A stretch of 64,000 nucleotides of DNA from Paludibacteraceae bacterium. Its GTDB lineage: Bacteria; Bacteroidota; Bacteroidia; Bacteroidales; Paludibacteraceae. The position numbers and the translations under genes were made by a program. Of the stretch, positions 27,712 to 35,856 are shown one piece after another. The notes beneath the pieces are model-generated. The model saw nothing but the letters and a program-made list of their open reading frames with translations, did not search any database and was not told the origin of the DNA. The stretch is taken from the NCBI GenBank assembly GCA_905233935.1, contig CAJOFU010000003.1, forward strand, positions 55,699 through 119,698. The letters run 5' to 3'. Position 1 is the stretch's first letter. Every line of letters begins with the position of its first letter.

Positions 27712-27719
27712 TATCTTTG
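27712..27719 (+). promoter_or_regulatory. -7 box of the AraC-family gene promoter
   Basis: TATCTTTG with no good TTTG at -33, which suggests an activated or operator-controlled promoter. It lies 26 nt before the ATG at 27746. Confidence 0.65.
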
Positions 27720-27745
27720 CATTCGTCATTAAATATTTGACTATT

Positions 27746-28603
27746 ATGCAAGAGATTATCCAAGACAACTCTATCCCATTGTTGGACTGCCCGAAAGATT
27801 ATCTGATCGGTGATGCCAGTGGCAGGATCATGAACGAATATGGTCGTTATCCGTGTAAGATTCAGTGCACAGTGTTTGCTATTCTCGCACGCGGGACTGC
27901 CAAGGCGACAATCAACGTGACGCAATACGACTTCCGCGCCAACGATGCATTGTTGTTAGAGTCGGGTTCGTTCCTGCTGATTCATGAGTTTTCGGATGAC
28001 GCATTGGTATATTACGTGCTGTTCAGTTCGTCGTTTATGGAGAAAAACACATTCCAGACGCGCCTGACAGCCAATGCCATGCACATGCATTCGCCTATCG
28101 TTACGCTGACGCAAGAGCAGGCAGGTATTATGATTAACACTTGCAAACTGCTCATCGACGCATCAAACTGCACACCCTCGCTGCTTAACACCGAAAAGAT
28201 GGTGAATGTGTACAACATCTTCCAGATGACGTTCAACGGTTTCTTCCGTGCGCAGTCGGATACAACACTGCGTCCGCAGGATCGCAAGAATGAGATATAC
28301 TACGAGTATTGCAACCTCGTGTTGAAGCATTATCACGAGTGGCATCATGTATCGAAATACGCCGACACGATGCATATTACCCTGCCTCATTTGTGCGCAA
28401 CCATCAAACAGGTGAGCGATAAGACTGCCGGTGACCTGATCGTCGAGGCTATCATTACCGATGCCAAAGCCAAACTCAAACTCACCAACCTGCAAGTCAA
28501 GGAGATTGCTCTATCGCTCGGATTCGACAACGTGGCGTTCTTCAACCGGTTCTTTAAGACCCATACTTCCGTCACACCCAAAGCCTACAGGCTGTTGGTG
28601 TGA
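27746..28603 (+). CDS. AraC-family transcriptional regulator
   Basis: The ATG at 27746 is chosen over TTG at 27737 because it leaves a usual leader. It has 285 aa. The N-terminal cupin-like ligand domain is diverged (CTVFAILARGTAKATINV, DFRANDALLLESGSFLLI). The C-terminal double helix-turn-helix (about 190-285) has the typical VKEIALSLGFDNVAFFNRFFKTHTSVTPKAYR. The ligand is unknown. miaB follows on the same strand, but a regulatory link is not evident. Confidence 0.9.
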   Translation: MQEIIQDNSIPLLDCPKDYLIGDASGRIMNEYGRYPCKIQCTVFAILARGTAKATINVTQYDFRANDALLLESGSFLLIHEFSDDALVYYVLFSSSFMEKNTFQTRLTANAMHMHSPIVTLTQEQAGIMINTCKLLIDASNCTPSLLNTEKMVNVYNIFQMTFNGFFRAQSDTTLRPQDRKNEIYYEYCNLVLKHYHEWHHVSKYADTMHITLPHLCATIKQVSDKTAGDLIVEAIITDAKAKLKLTNLQVKEIALSLGFDNVAFFNRFFKTHTSVTPKAYRLLV

Positions 28604-28623
28604 TAAACGAGAATTCCAAAATT

Positions 28624-28660
28624 CAATATACAATCTTTGAATCTTTAAATCTTTGAATAA
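28624..28660. repeat. AATCTTTGAATCTTTAAATC repeat before miaB
   Basis: Three near-copies of AATCTTTGA sit between the AraC-family gene and miaB. Related phrases occur at 671-736 and in the kdsA-kdsD spacer (AATCTTCAAATTAGC). Confidence 0.75.
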
Positions 28661-28665
28661 TTAAA

Positions 28666-29991
28666 ATGTCCAAGACATTTTACATAGAGACCTACGGCTG
28701 CCAGATGAATGTGGCGGATAGTGAGGTGGTAGCAGCTATCCTCAACACTACGGATGCCGAACTGACCGATGATATCAACCATGCGGATATTATCCTGCTA
28801 AACACCTGCTCTATCCGCGACAATGCCGAGCAGAAAGTGCAGCACCGTTTGCAGGAGATTCACGGCAAAATGGTAAATGGTAAATGCCAAAAAGGCAAAT
28901 TGATCGGCGTTATCGGCTGCATGGCAGAGCGCATGGGCGAGGAACTGCTGCGGGACTACAAGGTGGACTTTGTAGCCGGTCCGGATGCCTATCTTGATCT
29001 GCCTAACCTCATCGCTCAATGCGAACAAGGGCACCAAGCCATCAACGTTCAACTCAGTACCACAGAGACCTACGCCGACGTACTGCCGGCACGCATCGGC
29101 AAACAGATATCTGGTTTTGTGAGTATTATGCGCGGCTGCAACAACTTCTGCTCGTACTGTGTTGTACCTTACACACGCGGACGCGAACGTTCACGCGATA
29201 TAAACAGTATATGTGCCGAGGTGCTCGATCTGCAACAACGCGGCTATAAGGAAGTTACCCTGCTTGGGCAAAATGTTAACTCCTACCGTTGGGAGAAAGA
29301 CGGCGAGGTGATAGACTTCGCCGACCTGCTGCAAACTGTTGCAAAAACCGTCCCCGACATGCGCATCCGCTTCACGACTTCGCACCCGAAGGACATGAGC
29401 GACAAGACCTTACAGGTTATTGCAGACAATGCGAACATCTGCAAATTCATTCACCTGCCCGTGCAGAGTGGTAGCAACAAGATCCTCAAACTCATGAACC
29501 GCAAATATACCCGCGAGTGGTACTTGGAGCGCATAGCCGCTATCCGCCGTATAGTGCCCGATGCCGCTATCGGTACTGATGTGTTCTGCGGATTCCACGA
29601 CGAGACACTAGAAGACCACGCACAAACACTTTCGTTGATGCGTGAGGTAGGATTTGACACGGCGTTCATGTTCAAGTACTCCGAACGCCCGGGCACCTAC
29701 GCTCAGAAACATCTGCCGGACAACATCAGCGAGGAAGAAAAAGTTCGCCGGTTGAACGAGATCATAGCCCTGCAGAACACGCTTTCTCTCAAGAGCAATC
29801 AGCGTGAGGTGGGTAAAGTGGTTGAAGTGCTGGTGGAAGGTTACTCCAAGCGCAGCCATGACGACATGTACGGTCGTACATCGCAGTACAAGACTGTAGT
29901 CTTCCCGCGTGAAGGAAGGCATATAGGCGAATTTGTCAACGTCAAGATTCTCTCCGCCACAGCCGCCACACTCAAAGGCGAGCTGGTCTGA
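28666..29991 (+). CDS. miaB: tRNA-2-methylthio-N6-dimethylallyladenosine synthase
   Basis: Radical SAM methylthiotransferase acting on A37 of tRNA. The N-terminal UPF0004 domain holds three cluster cysteines (IETYGCQMN, LLNTCSIRDNAEQKV, GVIGCMAER). The radical SAM triad is IMRGCNNFCSYCVVPYTRGRERSR. A TRAM domain lies at the end. It has 441 aa, normal. A repeat-like KMVNGKCQKGK segment sits before GVIGCMAER, adding a Cys in a variable loop. Confidence 0.96.
   Translation: MSKTFYIETYGCQMNVADSEVVAAILNTTDAELTDDINHADIILLNTCSIRDNAEQKVQHRLQEIHGKMVNGKCQKGKLIGVIGCMAERMGEELLRDYKVDFVAGPDAYLDLPNLIAQCEQGHQAINVQLSTTETYADVLPARIGKQISGFVSIMRGCNNFCSYCVVPYTRGRERSRDINSICAEVLDLQQRGYKEVTLLGQNVNSYRWEKDGEVIDFADLLQTVAKTVPDMRIRFTTSHPKDMSDKTLQVIADNANICKFIHLPVQSGSNKILKLMNRKYTREWYLERIAAIRRIVPDAAIGTDVFCGFHDETLEDHAQTLSLMREVGFDTAFMFKYSERPGTYAQKHLPDNISEEEKVRRLNEIIALQNTLSLKSNQREVGKVVEVLVEGYSKRSHDDMYGRTSQYKTVVFPREGRHIGEFVNVKILSATAATLKGELV
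28865..28900. repeat. In-frame AAATGGTAAATGGTAAATGCC repeat inside miaB
   Basis: AAAATGGTAAATGGTAAATG is followed by CCAAAAAGGCAAA and encodes KMVNGKCQKGK, just before the third cluster cysteine motif. Confidence 0.6.
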
Positions 29992-29994
29992 TCA

Positions 29995-31110
29995 TTACAT
30001 AAATACTATACTTAATCCGATGGACGAGAAATTGTCCACGCTTCGGAACATGCCATACGGGCAGTTACCGTGGTAGGCACGCACGCCGGCAGCTATTCGA
30101 GAGAAGTAGCCGTCGTAGTGCGGCATGTTGTATCGTGCTCCGACGAATACGCTGTAAGTGAAACGTCTCGGGTCGGCTTTCGCTTCACGCGGACTATCGG
30201 CGTGTGTTGTTTCGGCCAACGAGTAGCCGTAACGTGCGCGGTTACGCACCTCGGCGGAAACAATCGCTTGAAAGCCGTGCGGACTACATGATGACTGATA
30301 TTGATATTGCAGCCACATCTCAAACGGTAGTCCACTTGGACCATAGCGTTCAGGCAGACCATTCGGATTGAGATGTACAGGCTGGTTGGAGGCTATATTA
30401 TTCACATCGCCATCGCGGCTGTCGATGAAATACCAACCTTGTTTGGGATTGAGCAGAACCAATACGCCAACGCGGAACGTATGCGTCTGTGTATATCGGT
30501 CTTCGGGTTCGTTGAGCGTTACATCTAACTCGGCATAGTTGTAGCTGACATTCACGCGGCGCAACGCATAACCTTTGTCGGCTCGTTGCAGAACCATCTC
30601 ATCGCCTATATGCGTCGATTCATGCTTGAAGGGACAGAACTGAATACTATAGTTCCTCAAGAACGGCACTTTCTCATCGCCCTGAAGGCGATGCAGGAAC
30701 GTAAAAGTCGGCACAGCTACGCGGTAATCGGTGTTTACCACCGGCGAGGTAGTATGCTCGGATATATCCATCCAGAGGTGTGCACTGGCTGTCTGTGATA
30801 TGTTCAATCCGAAACGACGATCTTGGAGATCCATAGTCCACACACTGATCCGCGCACCAAACACAGCGAACATCTGTACACTATATTTCGAAGGTGATCC
30901 GCCATAGTTCGTTTCAGGAGCAAAAGATACTGCTCCCAAATCCGCGCGCATGAAGTCAGGATGCTGATCGGCATACAGTGAGTGACCGTACTGGGTGTAA
31001 TGAAACCACTTCCCTGCTCTGTATGCTACGGAATCGGGCACAAGATCTGCAGCGCTGCTTGCAACAGACAGCGCCAAACATGCAAGCAATATCAAGGTTT
31101 GTCTTTTCAT
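29995..31110 (-). CDS. Outer-membrane beta-barrel protein, unknown
   Basis: The start at 31110 gives a signal peptide (MKRQTLILLACLALSVASSA) and overlaps the glycosyltransferase stop (ATGA). The 371 aa product has alternating beta strands ending in aromatic residues (NYAELDVTLNEPEDRY, GWYFIDSRDGD, MWLQYQYQSSC) and a final hydrophobic strand (FSSIGLSIVFM), consistent with a barrel. I do not recognise a family. It is co-transcribed with an upstream MurG-like glycosyltransferase, so a role in glycan export or display is possible. Confidence 0.7.
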   Translation of the reverse strand: MKRQTLILLACLALSVASSAADLVPDSVAYRAGKWFHYTQYGHSLYADQHPDFMRADLGAVSFAPETNYGGSPSKYSVQMFAVFGARISVWTMDLQDRRFGLNISQTASAHLWMDISEHTTSPVVNTDYRVAVPTFTFLHRLQGDEKVPFLRNYSIQFCPFKHESTHIGDEMVLQRADKGYALRRVNVSYNYAELDVTLNEPEDRYTQTHTFRVGVLVLLNPKQGWYFIDSRDGDVNNIASNQPVHLNPNGLPERYGPSGLPFEMWLQYQYQSSCSPHGFQAIVSAEVRNRARYGYSLAETTHADSPREAKADPRRFTYSVFVGARYNMPHYDGYFSRIAAGVRAYHGNCPYGMFRSVDNFSSIGLSIVFM

Positions 31111-32048
31111 AGGCGGGAGGATTGAATATAGGTTGCAAGATATTCTTGTTCTGGTTGTCCGGGGGTAGGATGCCACTCTACTTTATTCATCACGCCAAGC
31201 GCGTACATATCCATCACCGAAGAGTACCCAGAACGGCAGATGATACGCTCCGCGCCAAGCAAATAGGCCGCCAGATGAGCGTCATCCAGCCATGGCGCAA
31301 TGGTTACCAAGCCATGCTTGATTACCGTTGGCGGTTCATGCATTTTGCCACGAACAATGAGAACGGTCTCATCGGCATTTTCGTAGTGGCGAATGATATC
31401 CTGTTCAAACATAGTACGCTGTGGTTCCAGGCCAGAGAGCACGGCAACTACCCTAAATGTGGAATTGGGAGTAAATGATTTTCCGGCAAATCGTGACAAT
31501 ATACCGATAAACTTGGCATTGTCAGGCAGAACAGCAGGATGCGACAACCTGCCAGCCATAGCCGGTTGCTGCTCGTCGGGAATCCAGCATTCGTCGAAGC
31601 GGTTGATAATACGCTTATGCCAACGTGCTACTAATGGCTCAAGCCAACGCCATGGATACGGCAATGCTATCGTGAGTTGGTGGGTCATATAAATGCAATG
31701 TGTCTTGGTGTTGTATAGCCCGAAACGGTTGTCGGATATAACCTCGTCAATCTGTTCGTAAAGCAGGTAACCGGCGAGCATCTGATGATCACGTATAGCA
31801 GCGTGTATAATTTGCGGCAAAGCACGAAGCATTGCAAATACCTGTCTGCGCCCTGTGCTATAGCATAGGTTCAACGGAGCCAACGGCAAAACCGGAAGAG
31901 TAGGAAAATGTTTGCGCAGCAGAGTAAGCGATTCTCCGTCACCGCCAAGCACAACCTCATGCCCCTCAGCCTGCAGTCGCTCAATGAGCGGCACACAGCG
32001 CGAAGCATGACCTAATCCCCAGTTCAACGGTGCTACAAGTATGCGCAT
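31107..32048 (-). CDS. Glycosyltransferase, MurG/GT28-like
   Basis: The start at 32048 gives MRILVAPLNWGLGHASRCVPLIERLQ; the longer ORF reads through the promoter. The GLGHA motif and the C-terminal half (CRSGYSSVMDMYALG) fit nucleotide-sugar glycosyltransferases of the MurG-like fold. It has 313 aa. It is not MurG itself, as it is short and lies outside a mur cluster. A middle loop (RHYENADETVLIVRGKMHEP) is acidic. It is followed by an outer-membrane protein with 4 nt overlap. Confidence 0.8.
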   Translation of the reverse strand: MRILVAPLNWGLGHASRCVPLIERLQAEGHEVVLGGDGESLTLLRKHFPTLPVLPLAPLNLCYSTGRRQVFAMLRALPQIIHAAIRDHQMLAGYLLYEQIDEVISDNRFGLYNTKTHCIYMTHQLTIALPYPWRWLEPLVARWHKRIINRFDECWIPDEQQPAMAGRLSHPAVLPDNAKFIGILSRFAGKSFTPNSTFRVVAVLSGLEPQRTMFEQDIIRHYENADETVLIVRGKMHEPPTVIKHGLVTIAPWLDDAHLAAYLLGAERIICRSGYSSVMDMYALGVMNKVEWHPTPGQPEQEYLATYIQSSRL

Positions 32049-32076
32049 AATCTGTCGTGTTTCGTCAAAAATCGTG

Positions 32077-32108
32077 CAAAGATACAACTTTTTTTTGAAA
32101 TATGCAAG
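32077..32108 (-). promoter_or_regulatory. Promoter of the glycosyltransferase/OMP pair
   Basis: On the minus strand CTTG, 20 nt, TATCTTTG, 29 nt before the start at 32048. It is divergent from the xseA promoter. Confidence 0.8.
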
Positions 32109-32166
32109 AGCAAACTGTTTTTCTGTGCACGAATTGGCTTGCAAAAGACAAAAAAATGCACACATC

Positions 32167-32198
32167 CTTGCATAATTCAAAAATTTGTTGTATCTTTG
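32167..32198 (+). promoter_or_regulatory. Promoter of xseA
   Basis: CTTG (32167-32170), 20 nt, TATCTTTG (32191-32198), 34 nt before the ATG. Confidence 0.82.
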
Positions 32199-32232
32199 CA
32201 CCAAAATTTGAATTACAACCTATACACCCTTT

Positions 32233-33387
32233 ATGAACTCACTATCTCTCTCCGAATTGTGCGCAGTGCTGGATGAACATATTCAGCAGTCGTTTCCTGA
32301 CACATATTGGGTGCGTGCGGAGATAGCGCAACTTACTGACCGTGGTCACTGCTATCTTGAACTCGTGGACAAGAGCGAGCGGGGTATCTTTGCCGCGAAG
32401 ATGCGTGCCACATGCTGGAGCGGCACATGGCAACTCATCTCTGCGTACTTCCAGCAGGAGACAGGCAAACGCCCTGAACCCGGGATGCAAGTACTCGTTG
32501 AGGTCAGTGTGGATTTTCATCCGGTGTATGGTTTGAGCCTGAACATACAGAACATTGACCCCTCTTTCACTCTCGGCGATCTTGCCCGCCAACGTCAACT
32601 TACCTTGCAGCAACTGGAGAAAGACGGAGTGTTAGAGATGAACAAGTCGCTACCCCTACCTACTGTCATTCGTTACATAGCTGTCATATCAGCCGAATCT
32701 GCAGCCGGTTATGGTGATTTCTGCCACCAGTTGCAAGACAATCAGTATAATCTCCGTTTCACCACACAACTCTTCCCTGCTACGATGCAGGGCGAAAGTG
32801 CGGTGCGTTCGATCATTTCGGCACTCAATACTATCGCCGAAAATGCCGATGACTTCGATTGCGTGGCAATCATTCGCGGAGGCGGTGCTACAACCGATCT
32901 CACATGCTTTGACACCTACGAACTGGCATCACATTGTGCACAGTTTCCTCTACCGATCTTCTCCGGAATAGGTCACACACGCGACGTGAGCATTGTGGAT
33001 ATCGTTGTTCACTCGTCGCTCAAGACTCCGACAGCCGTTGCCGAGGCATTGATTGACCACAATGCGCGCCAACTCGTTCGTATTGATGAACTGCGCCAAC
33101 GCTTGTCGCGTATTGCCACGCAGATGGTTGCCGTACGCAGGCAACAGATCGAGCAACTGCGTCTCACTCTGCAATATACCATCAGCAATACGTTGCAGAA
33201 AGAGCGTAACCGCTTGCAGATGTTCAGTCAGGCAATAGCACTCCATTCGCCCGAACAGATATTCAAGAAAGGTTATTCCCTTACTCTTTGCGATGGCAAA
33301 CCTGTTCGTCACGCAGCCGATATCCCGCAAGGCAAAACTATCACCACCGTTCTTGCCGATGGTGAATTAACATCTGTAGTCCAATAA
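32233..33387 (+). CDS. xseA: Exodeoxyribonuclease VII large subunit
   Basis: Single-strand DNA exonuclease subunit. An N-terminal OB-fold (YWVRAEIAQLTDRGHCYLELVDK) is followed by the nuclease core (PLPTVIRYIAVISAESAAGYGDF, ATMQGESAVRSI, VAIIRGGGATTDLTCFD, PIFSGIGHTRDVSIVD, HSSLKTPTAVAEAL), a coiled coil and a short C-terminal beta tail (KKGYSLTLCDGKPV). It has 384 aa against 456 in E. coli, with a shorter coiled coil. xseB is not adjacent. Confidence 0.95.
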   Translation: MNSLSLSELCAVLDEHIQQSFPDTYWVRAEIAQLTDRGHCYLELVDKSERGIFAAKMRATCWSGTWQLISAYFQQETGKRPEPGMQVLVEVSVDFHPVYGLSLNIQNIDPSFTLGDLARQRQLTLQQLEKDGVLEMNKSLPLPTVIRYIAVISAESAAGYGDFCHQLQDNQYNLRFTTQLFPATMQGESAVRSIISALNTIAENADDFDCVAIIRGGGATTDLTCFDTYELASHCAQFPLPIFSGIGHTRDVSIVDIVVHSSLKTPTAVAEALIDHNARQLVRIDELRQRLSRIATQMVAVRRQQIEQLRLTLQYTISNTLQKERNRLQMFSQAIALHSPEQIFKKGYSLTLCDGKPVRHAADIPQGKTITTVLADGELTSVVQ

Positions 33388-33402
33388 GGGAGCGTAGAAG
33401 GT

Positions 33403-34404
33403 TTATTTTGTCATCCGCTGGCGTAGATGCTCCTGATAGTAGCGGATATTCACAGCCTGCTGACGCGCATCAGATGAGCGAAGAGCATCGAAACAGGCGA
33501 TGGCATTGGTGCATGCCATATAAGCCTGAGCAAGTTCTCCAAGAATCTCGTACGTAACAGCACAGTTAGCCGCCGCGTAGGCTTCGGATTTCTTATCCGG
33601 TTGCTGTTGCGACCATGCGTCAATAGCCTGTTGCCATTGGCGGCGAGTGAAGTAATACATGCCTTGATCGCCATTACCCAAGTCGTACAAATAGCGGTCT
33701 GCAGTCTCAATAGCCGGCATGAACCTCGAGGCAAACCGTTCGCCTGCATAGATATACATCTCATCGCGTGCTTCATCTGTCGATGGCAAAGCTGCGACAG
33801 CCTCGGCACAAGACTCTGCCTCGTTTTCCCAATATAATGTATCGGAATATACAAGTGTACGCGAGCGTAATTCTCCGTTGGATGCATTGTGGAAGAATAA
33901 CGTCCAATGCGAGGCTGCTATTCCTTGGGTGTATGCGTAGAACGTCTCATTATCCGTTTCAAAACATTCGGTAGCAGGATGAACAATCAGTTGGTTGAGC
34001 ACAGCCAATGCATCGCTGTGGTAGAGGGTCATTAGCGAATCTGCCTGCGCGTTGCTTAGCTGTTGCTTGCGATAGAGGCTGGCGGAATTATTCTGAGAAG
34101 TCTCTAATACAGAAGGCAGATAATCTGAACCTTCCAAACTCTCCGAGGCAGCCATCAGTGTGTAGAACGAGCCTGATGGAGCATCGGGATGCGCTACAGT
34201 ATTGTTTACTAGTAGCAGTTCACTTATATGATCCGGCAAAACAATCTCCGCAGGGTGAGTGATCTCAATCGTCGTATGCCACTGCTGCGCATGAAGAGAA
34301 ACTACTACTGCAAGCAATAGCATTATGGCTATCGACTTTCGATTATTGTCTTTCGACTTTCGACTTTCGACTTTCGACTCTATTACAGATTGCGTATGCG
34401 CCAT
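33403..34404 (-). CDS. DUF6340-like secreted/TPR protein
   Basis: 333 aa as drawn from ATG at 34404, which overlaps the rsmF 3' end by 22 nt. It resembles the Bacteroidetes DUF6340 group (EIVLPDHISELLLVNNTV) with a C-terminal TPR-like helical part (AYAAANCAVTYEILGELAQAYMACTNAIA). The basic n-region before the hydrophobic core (ESKVESRKSKDNNRKSIAIMLLLAVVVSLHAQ) is encoded by an ACTTTCG repeat. The alternative ATG at 34323 gives a signal peptide with no positive charge. The role is unknown; probably periplasmic or outer-membrane. Confidence 0.72.
   Translation of the reverse strand: MAHTQSVIESKVESRKSKDNNRKSIAIMLLLAVVVSLHAQQWHTTIEITHPAEIVLPDHISELLLVNNTVAHPDAPSGSFYTLMAASESLEGSDYLPSVLETSQNNSASLYRKQQLSNAQADSLMTLYHSDALAVLNQLIVHPATECFETDNETFYAYTQGIAASHWTLFFHNASNGELRSRTLVYSDTLYWENEAESCAEAVAALPSTDEARDEMYIYAGERFASRFMPAIETADRYLYDLGNGDQGMYYFTRRQWQQAIDAWSQQQPDKKSEAYAAANCAVTYEILGELAQAYMACTNAIACFDALRSSDARQQAVNIRYYQEHLRQRMTK
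34330..34383. repeat. In-frame ACTTTCG repeat at the DUF6340-like start
   Basis: Four tandem copies of CTTTCGA, with two more nearby, encode ESKVESRKSKDNNRKS on the minus strand, starting about two bases from the rsmF stop. Confidence 0.9.
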
Positions 34405-35726
34405 TCGTTCGGGTAGAGATTATTGCAGCGTGAGCCGACGTTCTTGACGAAGCCGAGCGGTACGCCATGGTAAGTAACGAGCAATAAGCCGAGCGGCAGG
34501 TTGGCTATCGGCAATGCCTCGGTGCGCAAGAACGCCAACGCGTTATCCAGATTGAGCTCGAGTTGCGGGAAAGCCTCCATGCGTATGGCTTTTGACATGC
34601 TCAGACTGTGTTGCGGTGCGAAATGTTTGCCACGTTCCTCTGCCAAACCGAAACCAAGAGAGATACAGAGGAAGCGAGTGCTCATATAGTCAATCAGATC
34701 CCTGTACTTCATCGGGTAGGCGGTGATGAAACGGTCGAGCTGGCGTAGAGCCCACTGATCAGGCTCACTGAGCCACGATCGAACGAGTTGTTCGTCGTCG
34801 GCAGTGATAGGAGTGCTGTTGGGTTTCTTGGGATGACGAATGCGGAAAGGTGAGAACTCACGGCGACGCTTACGCAATACGCACAGGTAGAATCCCTCAC
34901 CACGCACGAGATGCGGGTAGCAGTGGTAACCGGCTATGCTCTCCACGATACCCCACGAAGGGTCGAGACTGAGCGGCAGGATGTCTGCGCCGAGCTCATC
35001 GGCAATCCACAGAGCGTTCTCCTCGCACTCATGGCGGTTGAACGTGCAAGTGGAATAGATGAGTATGCCGCCGGGTTTGAGGGCATCCCACGCGTCTCGC
35101 AGGATAGAACGCTGACGCTCCACACACATTCGCACGTTACGCATCGACCATTCGGCTATAGCCTGCTCGTCCTTGCGGAACATTCCTTCACCGGAGCATG
35201 GCGCATCAACCAGCATGCAGTCGAAGGCTTTTGGCATCGCTTCGCTGAATAGTTCGGGAGCATTATGCGTGACGACTGTGTTGCCGTTACCCCACTTCTG
35301 GATATTCTCCGAGAGAATAAACACGCGCTGACGCACAACCTCGTTGGCAACGAGCAGACCTTGTGCACCGAGATATTGACTGATGAGTGTAGATTTGCCG
35401 CCGGGAGCAGCGCAGAGATCAAGCACGATGCTATCCTCACTAACATACTGCTCCAACGCACGTTCGATGAGCATCGACGATGCCTCTTGTACGTAATAGC
35501 AGCCAGCGTGCATCAAGGGGTCGAGAGTGAACTGCGGACGCTCAGACAAATAGTAGCCGTCGTAGTGCCATGGCACCTCGTCTATATCCGCATCGAAGGA
35601 GAGTTCGTCAATCTTGTCATTGAGGCGGATAGAAGTCACCGGCTCTTGCTCCAACGCATGAAAGAGTTGAGGCGCCTGCGCACCCAACTGCTGTTGCATC
35701 ATATCTACAAATTCGACCGGTAACAT
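34383..35726 (-). CDS. rsmF: rRNA cytosine-C5 methyltransferase, RsmF type
   Basis: Methylates a cytosine in 16S rRNA with S-adenosylmethionine. Seen: LDLCAAPGGKSTLISQYLG (SAM site), LVDAPCSGEGMFRKD (catalytic Cys) and LIYSTCTFNRHECEENA (second Cys). A C-terminal region (about 290-447; EWRIRNL end) resembles the RsmF C-terminal PUA-like domain. It has 447 aa, near E. coli RsmF. RsmF is favoured over RsmB by the GEGMFRKD motif and the C-terminal extension. Confidence 0.9.
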   Translation of the reverse strand: MLPVEFVDMMQQQLGAQAPQLFHALEQEPVTSIRLNDKIDELSFDADIDEVPWHYDGYYLSERPQFTLDPLMHAGCYYVQEASSMLIERALEQYVSEDSIVLDLCAAPGGKSTLISQYLGAQGLLVANEVVRQRVFILSENIQKWGNGNTVVTHNAPELFSEAMPKAFDCMLVDAPCSGEGMFRKDEQAIAEWSMRNVRMCVERQRSILRDAWDALKPGGILIYSTCTFNRHECEENALWIADELGADILPLSLDPSWGIVESIAGYHCYPHLVRGEGFYLCVLRKRRREFSPFRIRHPKKPNSTPITADDEQLVRSWLSEPDQWALRQLDRFITAYPMKYRDLIDYMSTRFLCISLGFGLAEERGKHFAPQHSLSMSKAIRMEAFPQLELNLDNALAFLRTEALPIANLPLGLLLVTYHGVPLGFVKNVGSRCNNLYPNEWRIRNL

Positions 35727-35748
35727 CGCATTTTTGCCAATTTCGCTA

Positions 35749-35780
35749 CAAAGTTACAGATTTTTTTTCATTTTTGCAAA
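35749..35780 (-). promoter_or_regulatory. Promoter of rsmF
   Basis: TTTG, 20 nt, TAACTTTG on the minus strand, 22 nt before the start. Confidence 0.83.
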
Positions 35781-35819
35781 AAAAAATGCAAATAATTATG
35801 ATTTTTCATTTTTTTTTTG

Positions 35820-35827
35820 TAACTTTG
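35820..35827 (+). promoter_or_regulatory. -7 box of the pcrA operon promoter
   Basis: TAACTTTG, 29 nt before the ATG at 35857. The -33 position reads TTAT or TATG, so only this half is well conserved. Confidence 0.68.
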
Positions 35828-35856
35828 TGGCGTCAATGTGTGCAAAAGCCTACAAA

